This document shows, in pieces, positions 5,827 to 11,239 of a DNA stretch of 11,239 nucleotides. Origin of the DNA: Deltaproteobacteria bacterium (lineage in GTDB: Bacteria; Desulfobacterota; Binatia; UBA9968); the NCBI GenBank assembly GCA_016184235.1, contig JACPDC010000241.1:1-11239 (forward strand), in the 5' to 3' direction. Positions within the stretch are counted from its first letter, which is position 1. Each line of letters begins with the position of its first letter. Under the pieces are notes generated by a model, which ran no database searches, was not told the DNA's origin, and saw nothing but the letters and a program-made list of their open reading frames with translations. The translations under genes and the position numbers were made by a program.

Positions 5827-6495
5827 AGCCGCGAAGCAATAGAGCAGGCCGGCGCCGCCGGAAGACTTCAGGTCCTCCTGACCGCAGCCGCGCGAGGCGT
5901 GCGCCGAGTTCCACGAGGAGACTCCGGGCGAGAGTCCCTCGCGGTCATGGTGGCCGACCTGGGCCTTGCCCGCGAGCTTGCCGGCGTTGCCGGCGGTCCA
6001 GTTCCGGCAAGTCAGGTCGGCTCCCGCCGCATAGGCCGTGCCGTCGGGCTGCGAGCCGGTGAGAATGTCGTGCTTGTTCGGGGTATCGCCGCGGCCGTTG
6101 ACCCGGTTGCCCTTTTCGTCGAGCGCCGTCTCCCTCTTGAGATTGTTATGGTCCGAGTGCAGGTCGGCGACGTTATCCGCGATCTTCACTCCTTTGGCGT
6201 TGTGCCAGGGACCCGCGCCGATGCGGTCGCGCGCGTTTACGGCGGGCTTTCCGTCCATGGCGCTCGCGCTGAGATAGGCGCGCCAGGTCCGGCTGCCCGC
6301 CCCGGCGGCCGCGGCGAGCTTCTGGCAGTATCTGTCGGCCCCGTCCAATCCGCCGAGATTGGCGCCGTTGCCGGCTCCTTCGCGGGTGACGAAAAAGCTC
6401 ATCGAGGCGTTTTGGTCCTGCGCGGCGTCCAATGTCATCCCGACTAGAGCCAGTATCGCCATCGCGACGGCAAGTTGGATTTGTCTCATTTTCAT
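5821..6495 (-). CDS. Secreted lectin-like protein
   Basis: A 224-residue exported protein with a signal peptide (hydrophobic residues about 8-20, likely cleavage after TLDA around residue 24). The mature part starts SMSFFVTREGAGNGANLGGL, then GADRYCQKLAAAAGAGSRTW and RAYLS. It contains TGSQPDGTAY and TCRNWTA, and ends with SWNSAHASRGC and GLLYCFA. This pattern, with Cys57, Cys163, Cys204 and Cys220 probably forming two disulfides, resembles bacterial secreted proteins annotated as lectin or DUF1554/endostatin-like C-type-lectin folds. That assignment rests on pattern memory. Ligand is unknown. A GGGGGGA lies a few bases upstream of the ATG. The gene starts 20 bases after the GlcG-like gene, so the two probably share a transcript, and both products are exported. 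The alternative is a purely structural periplasmic protein of no lectin activity. Confidence 0.75.
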   Translation of the reverse strand: MKMRQIQLAVAMAILALVGMTLDAAQDQNASMSFFVTREGAGNGANLGGLDGADRYCQKLAAAAGAGSRTWRAYLSASAMDGKPAVNARDRIGAGPWHNAKGVKIADNVADLHSDHNNLKRETALDEKGNRVNGRGDTPNKHDILTGSQPDGTAYAAGADLTCRNWTAGNAGKLAGKAQVGHHDREGLSPGVSSWNSAHASRGCGQEDLKSSGGAGLLYCFAAK

Positions 6496-6515
6496 TTCCC
6501 CCCGGTTTGTTGGCG

Positions 6516-7070
6516 CTATTTTTTCATGTCCTCACGAAACCTATTCCACGCCGCTATCCCGGCTTCGGCCGCCTTGTCGTCCACGCCCTGAGGCAATCCG
6601 GCGACCCCCACGGCGCCCACTAACCGGTTACCCACGGCCAGCGGAATGCCGCCGCCGACGAGGTAAACCTCGCCGGGGTACATGTTCATGATGCCGAAGT
6701 AGCGGTCGGGGCGGCTCTTGGCGAGTTGCGCCGCGGTCTCGGTGCGATCACGCAACATGAGCGACGCGTAGGCCTTCCCTTTGGCAAAGCGCTCGAGGTG
6801 GAACGAGGCGCCTTCCATGCGGTCGGCGGAAATGAGCTGCCCCGCGTCGTCCAGTATGACGACGGTCATGCGCAGTTTCTGCTCGCGCGCGTAGGCTACC
6901 GCGGCGTCGATGATGACGCGCGCCTCGTGGAGCGATAGAGCCGTCGGCGGCGCCAGCGGCCGCGGCGCATCGGCGGCCGACGCGGTGACGGCATAAGCGA
7001 GGTATCCGAGGTGCAGGGCTAGGCAGAGCGCGGTCGTGGCGAATCGTCCGGGCGTGGATAATGTTTTCAT
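6516..7070 (-). CDS. Exported GlcG/HbpS-like (DUF336) protein
   Basis: A 184-residue protein with an N-terminal signal peptide (hydrophobic around ALCLALHLGYLAYAV, likely cleavage near ASA-AD, residue 33). The mature domain carries the GlcG/HbpS signature: LSLHEARVIIDAAVAYAREQ, MTVVILDDAGQLISADRMEG, AKGKAYASLML and IPLAVGNRLVGAVGVAGLPQ, ending with DDKAAEAGIAAWNRF. Relatives bind haem or corrinoid-like cofactors or are linked to glycolate use; the exact ligand is unknown here. A secreted form is common in Proteobacteria. AGGAGGCG lies 6 bases before the ATG at 7070, fixing the start. It is first in a likely two-gene operon with the lectin-like gene and divergent from the receiver-domain gene. 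A 2-hydroxy-acid oxidase gene elsewhere in the window makes a glycolate link possible, but the genes are about 2.2 kb apart and not co-transcribed. Confidence 0.88.
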   Translation of the reverse strand: MKTLSTPGRFATTALCLALHLGYLAYAVTASAADAPRPLAPPTALSLHEARVIIDAAVAYAREQKLRMTVVILDDAGQLISADRMEGASFHLERFAKGKAYASLMLRDRTETAAQLAKSRPDRYFGIMNMYPGEVYLVGGGIPLAVGNRLVGAVGVAGLPQGVDDKAAEAGIAAWNRFREDMKK

Positions 7071-7212
7071 GGGTCGCCTCCTGAAGGGTCAGAGTTCTAG
7101 CGGCGGGATCTTAGCATCGCATGTCGGCGCGGACAAGTCGGTATCCGGAAAGGGTCGAGTCTGTTTTTCACCTTGCAACTTTTCCGCTTCTGCTGTAAAG
7201 GATATGCCTGAT

Positions 7213-7593
7213 ATGGATTCGAAGAGGCGAGTTCTCCTCGCGGAAGACCACCCCGGGACCATCGAGGTGATGCAAACGGAGCTCGAGGTGTTAGGCTACG
7301 AGGTGGTGGTCGCGCAGGATGGACAGGAGGCGGTGGAAAAGGCCGCCACGGAGTCGCCCGATTTGATTGTCATGGACATCATCATGCCGAAGCTGGACGG
7401 CTTTCAGGCCACTGCCCGCATACGAGAGAATCCCAGGACCAGGGATATTCCGATACTGGCGGCGACGGCGCTGGCCAGGCCGGGGGATAGAGAGAAGTGC
7501 CTGGAGAGCGGCTGCGACGGCTATATCGCAAAACCGTTCACTCACAGGCAGCTTGGCGCGGCCATCGATCGACTGTTCGAGGCTCGGGAATAG
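7213..7593 (+). CDS. Stand-alone response regulator (receiver domain only)
   Basis: A 126-residue protein consisting of one CheY-like receiver domain. All key residues are present: the acidic pair Glu11-Asp12 in LLAEDHP, the phospho-acceptor Asp55 in LIVMDIIMPKLDG, Thr85 in AATALA and Lys107 in YIAKPF. There is no output domain, so it presumably acts by binding a partner, either in a phosphorelay or as a DivK/CheY-type switch. The ATG at 7213 is preferred because AGGA lies 10 bases upstream; the ATG at 7204 would leave only one base after that site and would add three residues. No histidine kinase is nearby, so its partner is encoded elsewhere. The gene is divergent from the GlcG-like gene across about 140 bases. 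Confidence 0.9.
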   Translation: MDSKRRVLLAEDHPGTIEVMQTELEVLGYEVVVAQDGQEAVEKAATESPDLIVMDIIMPKLDGFQATARIRENPRTRDIPILAATALARPGDREKCLESGCDGYIAKPFTHRQLGAAIDRLFEARE

Positions 7594-7632
7594 GGGCTGC
7601 AAGGACAGTTTTCTCGTCACGCCGGATTCCGC

Positions 7633-7638
7633 TAAAAT
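7633..7638 (+). promoter_or_regulatory. Possible -10 element for the small-protein/Nudix/transporter run
   Basis: TAAAAT matches the sigma70 -10 consensus at five of six positions and lies about 57 bases before the start at 7695. No convincing -35 is found at 17-18 bases upstream (TTTCTC or TTTTCT), so support is weak. Confidence 0.25.
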
Positions 7639-7694
7639 TTGCCCGCCCAACGGACCCGCCGGCTCCCGCGAAAGGCGACAGGAAGGGGAGGAAC

Positions 7695-7862
7695 ATGCGC
7701 CAGTTTGAATACCGCATCCTTCGCGCCAATGATGTGTCGGAAGGCACGCTGGACGAGCTTGGAGGCGAGGGCTGGGAGCTCGTCTGTTCCACCCAGAGCA
7801 TAGTTTACGGGAGCTGCCTCGTCCTCAAGAGGGAAAAGAGCGGCGCTCCCGACGACGCATAA
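7695..7862 (+). CDS. DUF4177-like small protein, 55 residues
   Basis: The ATG at 7695 follows a strong GGGAGGA 4 bases away. The product reads MRQFEYRILRAND, TLDELGGEGWELVCS, then YGSCLVLKREK. This is the pattern of DUF4177-type domains: an aromatic-rich first strand (YEYKV-like), a helix carrying LNxLGxEGWEL, and a terminal strand ending in a Lys-Arg pair. No function is known for the family. It is cytosolic, with no signal peptide. It is followed 11 bases later by the Nudix gene, so the two are probably co-transcribed. Confidence 0.75.
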   Translation: MRQFEYRILRANDVSEGTLDELGGEGWELVCSTQSIVYGSCLVLKREKSGAPDDA

Positions 7863-7873
7863 GAGCGGTGGCC

Positions 7874-8266
7874 ATGGAGGTCGTGGCGGCGCTGATCTGC
7901 CGGCGGGGACGGCTCTTGGTCTGCCAGAGGAGCGCAGCCGGCTCGTTCCCCCTGAAGTGGGAATTTCCCGGGGGAAAAGTGAAAACGGGGGAGGGGCATC
8001 CCGCGGCGCTCACGCGGGAGCTTCGGGAAGAGCTGGGGATTGAGGTCCGATCCGCCGCCGAGGTCTCGCGCCACAAGCACGGCTATGCCGACGGCACCGA
8101 GGTGGAGCTGCGGTTCTACCGCGTCGACGACTACGACGGGACGGCGGAGAATCGGGTCTTCCAAAAGATCCTGTGGGTCGAGATCGAAAGGCTCCGCGAG
8201 ATCGACTTCCTGGAAGGGGACTTGCCGCTGGTCGAGAAATTGACGCGCCGGGAGCTGATTCTTTAG
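7874..8266 (+). CDS. Nudix hydrolase, MutT-like
   Basis: A 130-residue protein with a complete Nudix box: Gly, five residues, Glu, seven residues, then RELREELGI (within GGKVKTGEGHPAALTRELRE and on). This coordinates divalent metal and hydrolyses a nucleoside diphosphate linked to another moiety. The flanking features match the MutT (8-oxo-dGTP diphosphatase) subgroup: N-terminal EVVAALICRRGRLLVCQR, then KWEFPGGK with the Trp-Glu-Phe-Pro-Gly-Gly signature, and a later HKHGYADGTEVELRFY strand pair. The ATG at 7874 is taken; a GTG six bases upstream (7868) is an alternative, and neither has a strong ribosome-binding site. It sits between the DUF4177-like gene and a transporter gene that begins 3 bases after its stop. 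Oxidised-nucleotide clean-up is likely, but substrate is not proven. Confidence 0.9.
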   Translation: MEVVAALICRRGRLLVCQRSAAGSFPLKWEFPGGKVKTGEGHPAALTRELREELGIEVRSAAEVSRHKHGYADGTEVELRFYRVDDYDGTAENRVFQKILWVEIERLREIDFLEGDLPLVEKLTRRELIL

Positions 8267-8269
8267 GGC

Positions 8270-9136
8270 ATGCGCTCCATCGTCCTGGCGCTCCTCGGCT
8301 CGCTCTGCTTCGCCTTTTCCAATGTCGCCATCCATCGCGGCCTGCAGGGGACGGACTATTTCACCGGGCTGCTGGTGAACCTGGCGTCCAACGCCGTTTT
8401 ACTCTGGATATTTCTTGCCTTTACTTCTGAAAGAGCGGAGATCTGGCATCCGGTCAATCTCATCTTCGTCGGCGTCGGCCTCCTGGTGCCGGGTCTGGCG
8501 CGCTACTTTATTTTCAAGGGGATGGAGCGCCTGGGCTCTTCGATCTCCTCCGTGCTTCTCAACTCGGCCCCGCTGTTCGCGATTCTATTCGCCCTTTTCT
8601 TTCTCGCAGAGATCCCGACGCTGACGAATCTAGCCGGCGCCCTTTTTATCGTGGGCGGCATCGTCTCACTCTCCTGGAAGGGTGAGAGCAGGACCTGGCG
8701 CACCGCGGACCTGGGGTTTCCCCTGGCGGCGGCCTTTCTCTTCGCCCTTCGGGACAACCTGGTGCGCTTCGGCCTGCTTATCATTCAATCTCCGATCCTG
8801 GGCGCGAGCATCGCCGCGACCACTTCCGCCGTAACCATGGGAGCGGTCTACCTCGCCGGCGAGTCGCGCCGGAACTGGCAGAAGGCCAGCGGCAAGGGGC
8901 TGCGGCATTTTTTCGTTTCCGGCTTCCTTAATTTTCTCTCCTACATCTGTATATATACCGCCCTGGCCCTTGACCGCGTTTCCATCGTTTCTCCTCTGGT
9001 CAACTCCTCCTCCCTCTTTCTCCTGCCCATCGCCCACTTTATGCTGCGGGACGTGGAACAGATCACCGCCCGCAAGGTCTACGCGGCGGGGATGGTCCTG
9101 TTCGGGGTCTTCCTGATTTCCTGGGAGAAGCTTTGA
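8270..9136 (+). CDS. EamA/DMT-family membrane transporter
   Basis: A 288-residue integral inner-membrane protein with about ten hydrophobic segments in two five-helix halves, the EamA/drug-metabolite transporter layout. The first half has an N-terminal helix (SIVLALLGSLCFAFSNVAIH), then LFAILFALFFLAEIPTLTN and GALFIVGGIVSLSW. The second repeats this with FPLAAAFLFALRDNLVRFG, LSYICIYTALALDRVSIVSPLV and YAAGMVLFGVFLISWEKL. Both halves carry the typical hairpin after a charged residue before the last helix (AEIPT; RDVEQIT). Substrate cannot be predicted: the family exports or imports amino acids, nucleosides, polyamines and other metabolites. Its start is 3 bases after the Nudix stop, a strong sign of co-translation. 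No terminator is seen in the 60 bases after it, where the next promoter begins. Confidence 0.9.
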   Translation: MRSIVLALLGSLCFAFSNVAIHRGLQGTDYFTGLLVNLASNAVLLWIFLAFTSERAEIWHPVNLIFVGVGLLVPGLARYFIFKGMERLGSSISSVLLNSAPLFAILFALFFLAEIPTLTNLAGALFIVGGIVSLSWKGESRTWRTADLGFPLAAAFLFALRDNLVRFGLLIIQSPILGASIAATTSAVTMGAVYLAGESRRNWQKASGKGLRHFFVSGFLNFLSYICIYTALALDRVSIVSPLVNSSSLFLLPIAHFMLRDVEQITARKVYAAGMVLFGVFLISWEKL

Positions 9137-9198
9137 GCTCGCAGGACGCAGTTCGGGAGCGCCTTTGCCGCTAAAGGGGCGCCCCGGGCCGCGCCGGT

Positions 9199-9227
9199 TT
9201 GACAGAAAAGCGGCCGGAAGGTATCCT
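9199..9227 (+). promoter_or_regulatory. Sigma70-type promoter for the transglycosylase/pgsA genes
   Basis: A perfect -35 TTGACA (9199-9204) is separated by exactly 17 bases from TATCCT (9222-9227), a four-of-six match to TATAAT. The predicted transcript start, about 9234, lies some 18 bases before the ATG at 9252. This makes a short leader and means the transglycosylase is expressed independently of the transporter upstream. Confidence 0.6.
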
Positions 9228-9251
9228 ACAGGAACATTTTTTAGCCCCCTT

Positions 9252-9869
9252 ATGAGCTGGAAGAGACTTATCGCCGCGCTGGCGCTGTCCTGGCCGATTT
9301 TCCCCGGTGGTTCGCCGGCCCGGGCCGACATGTACGTCCACAAGGATGCCCAGGGAGTGCTCCATTTCACGAACGTCCCGAGCCAACCCGGCTACCGGCC
9401 CGTCATCCGGGAGTGGGGGAGCGGTTTGTCGGCTTTGAGGATGCCGCCGGGCCGTATCGAGGAGATTATCAGTTCGGCCTCCAATCGTCACGGCGTGGAT
9501 CCACACTTGGTTCGGGCGGTCATCAAGGCCGAGTCCGATTTCAATGCGCACGCCCGTTCCCCGAAGGGGGCGCAGGGATTGATGCAGCTCATGCCGGAGA
9601 CCGCCCGTCTCCATAATGTCGGCAACGTTTACGATCCGGATGAGAACATCGACGGAGGCGTGCGCCATCTGCGCCTGTTGCTGGATCGCTACCAGGGAGA
9701 CCTCCGGCTGGCATTGGCGGGATACAATGCCGGCATTCAGGCGGTGGAGAAATACGGCGGGATCCCGCCCTATGCGGAAACCAGGGAGTACATCCGCCGT
9801 GTCCTCAACTACCATCAGCGGTATCGGGGAAACGGGACCATCTCGATCAGGGAAGAAGTTAGGCGATAA
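9252..9869 (+). CDS. Lytic transglycosylase (SLT domain) with N-terminal DUF4124-like region
   Basis: A 205-residue exported peptidoglycan-cleaving enzyme. The signal peptide is residues 1 to about 25 (LIAALALSWPIF, cleavage near ARA-D). Next is a short DUF4124-like segment (MYVHKDAQGVLHFTNVP), common at the front of such proteins. The SLT domain (about residues 67-185) has catalytic Glu94 in VRAVIKAESDFN, SPKGAQGLMQLMPETA, and LALAGYNAG. These motifs are typical of Slt70/MltC-like transglycosylases, which cut the glycan strand between MurNAc and GlcNAc to give 1,6-anhydro-MurNAc. The ATG at 9252 is used because it gives a clean signal peptide, although no strong Shine-Dalgarno precedes it. 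The C-terminus is a basic tail (REEVRR). It is followed 20 bases later by pgsA. Confidence 0.93.
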   Translation: MSWKRLIAALALSWPIFPGGSPARADMYVHKDAQGVLHFTNVPSQPGYRPVIREWGSGLSALRMPPGRIEEIISSASNRHGVDPHLVRAVIKAESDFNAHARSPKGAQGLMQLMPETARLHNVGNVYDPDENIDGGVRHLRLLLDRYQGDLRLALAGYNAGIQAVEKYGGIPPYAETREYIRRVLNYHQRYRGNGTISIREEVRR

Positions 9870-9889
9870 ATAGAAATTTTGCTTCGCCT

Positions 9890-10474
9890 GTGTGGACGCT
9901 GCCCAACCTCCTGAGCTTTTTTCGCATCGCCATTATCCCCGTCGTAGTCTATCTCCTGACATTTACCGACCAGGCTTCCGGACTCCTGGCCGCGCTCTTG
10001 TTCGCGCTCGCCTCGGTGACCGATTTCTTCGACGGCTATCTGGCGCGCCGCTTTGGCGCGGTGTCCAACCTGGGAAAGATCCTGGATCCGTTGGCCGACA
10101 AACTCATTATCATCACGGTCCTGATCATGCTGGCGGCCATGGACCGGTCCGGAGGGCCGGAGGTGCCGGGTTGGCTGGTGGTGCTCGTCGTGGGCCGTGA
10201 AACCGCGGTGACCGTCCTGCGCGGCATAGCGCTGACGGAGGGAATCGTCATGGAGGCCGAGGAGCTGGGCAAGTACAAGTTTCTGCTTCAGGCCGTCGCG
10301 GTCTTCGCGCTCATAGTGCATTTTCCCTACCTCGGCATCCATTTCTACGTGGTCGGGATATATTTCCTGCTGCTGGCGACGGCGATCGCTCTGTGGTCCG
10401 GCATTCAGTACCACATCAAGTTTTTTCGCCTGTTGCAGCAGAGAGCGAGCGTGAGCGGGCGCAGGGCAAATTGA
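9890..10474 (+). CDS. pgsA: CDP-diacylglycerol--glycerol-3-phosphate 3-phosphatidyltransferase
   Basis: A 194-residue membrane protein that makes phosphatidylglycerol-phosphate, the first committed step to phosphatidylglycerol and cardiolipin. The CDP-alcohol phosphotransferase motif is complete: Asp45, Asp48-Gly49, Ala52-Arg53, Gly62, Asp66 and Asp70, in DFFDGYLARRF and NLGKILDPLADK. The N-terminus, WTLPNLLSFFRIAIIPV, is the usual PgsA opening, and about five or six hydrophobic segments follow. The start is a GTG at 9890, with no strong ribosome-binding site. Other CDP-alcohol transferases (phosphatidylserine, cardiolipin or phosphatidylinositol-phosphate synthases) share the core motif, but the N-terminus and length favour PgsA. 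The gene lies 20 bases after the transglycosylase and probably depends on the same promoter. Its TGA stop lies inside a -35-like TTGACA. Confidence 0.9.
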   Translation: MWTLPNLLSFFRIAIIPVVVYLLTFTDQASGLLAALLFALASVTDFFDGYLARRFGAVSNLGKILDPLADKLIIITVLIMLAAMDRSGGPEVPGWLVVLVVGRETAVTVLRGIALTEGIVMEAEELGKYKFLLQAVAVFALIVHFPYLGIHFYVVGIYFLLLATAIALWSGIQYHIKFFRLLQQRASVSGRRAN

Positions 10475-10499
10475 CAAAGAGACCGGATCGGTTTAAGGT
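10471..10499 (+). promoter_or_regulatory. Likely promoter of tRNA-Gly, overlapping the pgsA stop
   Basis: A perfect TTGACA (10471-10476) contains the pgsA TGA (10472-10474) and is followed after exactly 17 bases by TAAGGT (10494-10499), a weak three-of-six -10. The predicted start, about 10506, leaves some 12 bases before the tRNA at 10518, a normal leader. The -10 weakness keeps confidence moderate. Confidence 0.45.
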
Positions 10500-10517
10500 A
10501 AGCGCAGTTTATCTTAT

Positions 10518-10594
10518 GCGGGTGTAGCTCAGCTGGCTAGAGCGTATGCTTGCCAAGCATAAGGTCGGGAGTTCGATCCTCCTCACCCGCTCCA
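10518..10594 (+). tRNA. tRNA-Gly(GCC)
   Basis: A 77-base cloverleaf. The acceptor stem GCGGGTG (10518-10524) pairs with CACCCGC (10584-10590), followed by discriminator T and an encoded CCA (10592-10594). The anticodon stem TATGC/GCATA encloses loop TTGCCAA, giving anticodon GCC, which reads GGC and GGU. The T-arm is GGGAG TTCGATC CTCCT. The U73 discriminator agrees with bacterial tRNA-Gly. A strong terminator follows at once. Confidence 0.96.
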
Positions 10595-10595
10595 T

Positions 10596-10627
10596 AAAAA
10601 AGCCCTTGAGAAATCGAGGGCTTTTTT
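10596..10627. terminator. Strong intrinsic terminator, probably bidirectional
   Basis: AGCCCTTGA (10601-10609) pairs with TCGAGGGCT (10614-10622; one T-G pair) around a GAAA tetraloop. It is flanked by an A-run before and a T-run after, which also pair. It starts one base after tRNA-Gly and ends 20 bases before the stop of the minus-strand acyl-CoA dehydrogenase, so it can end both transcripts. Confidence 0.9.
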
Positions 10628-10647
10628 ATTTTTCTTCCCTCGTATAT

Positions 10648-11239
10648 TCATTTTCCCTCGCCCCTCAATAAGCCTCGCGCTATCACCAGCCTCTGGATCT
10701 CCGATGTGCCTTCATAGATCCTCAAGGCTCGGACATCCCGATAGAGCCGCTCCACCACACTGCCCACTACCACTCCCATCCCTCCGTGAATCTGCAACGC
10801 TTGATCCACCACCCTTTGCGCCGCCTCGGTCGCGTAAAGCTTCGCCATCGAGGACTTCTCGTTCAGCCCTTTCTCCCCTTGATCGCACACCCATGCCGCC
10901 TGGTACACCAGCAACCGCGCCGCTTCCAGCTCCGTGGCCATCTCGGCCAGCTTAAACCGTATCCCCTGGAATCCCGCCAGCGCCTGCCCGAACTGCCGCC
11001 TCTGCCGGCTGTAATGAAGCGCCTCCTCCAAGGCCCTCTGCGCTAACCCGAGCGCCGCCGCTCCCACTGTGCAGCGAAGCACCTCCAGTGTCCCCAGGGC
11101 AATCTTGAGTCCTTCGCCCTCTGTGCCTAAGAGCTGGCTCTCGGGAACCAGACACTCCTCAAAGCCGATCACCCCAATCGGATGGGGAGAGAGAACGCGG
11201 GTCCTCTCCTTCAAGACCAGTCCGGGAGTATCAGCCTGC
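10648..11239 (-). CDS. Acyl-CoA dehydrogenase, C-terminal part; 5' end outside window
   Basis: The frame is open to the right edge (upstream residues read ADTPGLVLKERTRVLSP), so only about 197 C-terminal residues are seen. They match the FAD-dependent acyl-CoA dehydrogenase fold: IGVIGFEECLVPESQLLG and GTEGEGLKIALGTLEVLR from the middle beta domain, then the C-terminal helical domain with YSRQRRQFGQALAGFQGIRF, MATELEAARLLVYQAAW, QALQIHGGMGVV, VERLYRDVRALRIYEGTSEI and QRLVIARGLL. The Glu of YEGTSEIQRL is at the position of the usual catalytic base in short- and medium-chain enzymes. IHGGMGVVVGSVVERLYRD departs slightly from the usual GGYGY motif. The reaction is alpha,beta-dehydrogenation of an acyl-CoA passing electrons to ETF; the chain specificity is undetermined. 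Its stop lies just before the shared terminator. Confidence 0.92.
   Translation of the reverse strand, partial: QADTPGLVLKERTRVLSPHPIGVIGFEECLVPESQLLGTEGEGLKIALGTLEVLRCTVGAAALGLAQRALEEALHYSRQRRQFGQALAGFQGIRFKLAEMATELEAARLLVYQAAWVCDQGEKGLNEKSSMAKLYATEAAQRVVDQALQIHGGMGVVVGSVVERLYRDVRALRIYEGTSEIQRLVIARGLLRGEGK

Noticed and set aside
5899..6447. Plus-strand frame opposite the lectin-like gene
   Set aside because: It has no motif or start signal, while the minus-strand product has a signal peptide, spaced cysteines and an operon partner.
8666..9370. Minus-strand frame opposite the end of the EamA transporter
   Set aside because: It is an antisense shadow with no hydrophobic or domain pattern; the transporter on the plus strand is clear.
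9815..10477. Minus-strand frame opposite pgsA
   Set aside because: It is Arg/Gln/His-rich without domains, while the plus-strand product has the full CDP-alcohol transferase motif.
1..11239. CRISPR array, phage structural genes, toxin-antitoxin pair or biosynthetic cluster
   Set aside because: No spaced identical repeats, terminase/capsid motifs, recognised toxin-antitoxin pair or large synthase domains were found on reading both strands.

Overview
This is a GC-rich window from the chromosome of a free-living, probably uncultured environmental bacterium. The gene content would fit soil or subsurface lineages such as Binatota, Desulfobacterota-like or Rokubacteria/NC10-type organisms: a Bug/TctC-type periplasmic solute-binding gene, an FMN-dependent 2-hydroxy-acid dehydrogenase, a GlcG-like exported protein, an acyl-CoA dehydrogenase and several very small orphan genes. 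The placement is an inference from gene content only. No marker gene or ribosomal RNA is present to fix it. No CRISPR array, complete mobile element or obvious defence cassette is visible.

Left part (1-2124). A gene of unknown function runs in from the left edge and overlaps a small lipoprotein gene by 4 bases. A repeat-rich spacer follows, then tRNA-Arg(TCG). Downstream of the tRNA lies a patch of debris: an antisense open stretch that reads into the tRNA like the C-terminus of a tRNA-targeting integrase, a GTAAAAA-type tandem repeat, a REP-like hairpin, and a small gene that appears truncated. This patch looks like an old integration site.

Middle part (2082-5826). A frameshifted Bug/TctC gene on the minus strand is divergent from a 2-hydroxy-acid dehydrogenase. 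A 79-aa orphan gene follows the dehydrogenase. Next come a tiny basic protein (minus strand) and a divergently transcribed NYN-domain/OST-HTH protein. A 36-base segment of the 79-aa gene recurs at the stop codon of the NYN gene (32/36 identical), where it forms a perfect terminator-like hairpin.

Secretion and signalling part (5821-7590). Two exported proteins sit on the minus strand in a probable operon: a GlcG/DUF336 protein, then a lectin-like cysteine-containing secreted protein. They are divergent from a stand-alone response-regulator receiver protein.

Right part (7695-11239). A plus-strand run encodes a DUF4177-like small protein, a Nudix hydrolase and a DMT/EamA transporter, closely packed. 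A recognisable sigma70-type promoter precedes a lytic transglycosylase and a CDP-alcohol phosphatidyltransferase (PgsA). Next is tRNA-Gly(GCC), whose likely promoter contains the pgsA stop codon, then a strong bidirectional terminator. An acyl-CoA dehydrogenase on the minus strand runs off the right edge. Most of this part is ordinary housekeeping. The most unusual material is the tRNA-Arg debris patch and the duplicated hairpin segment.
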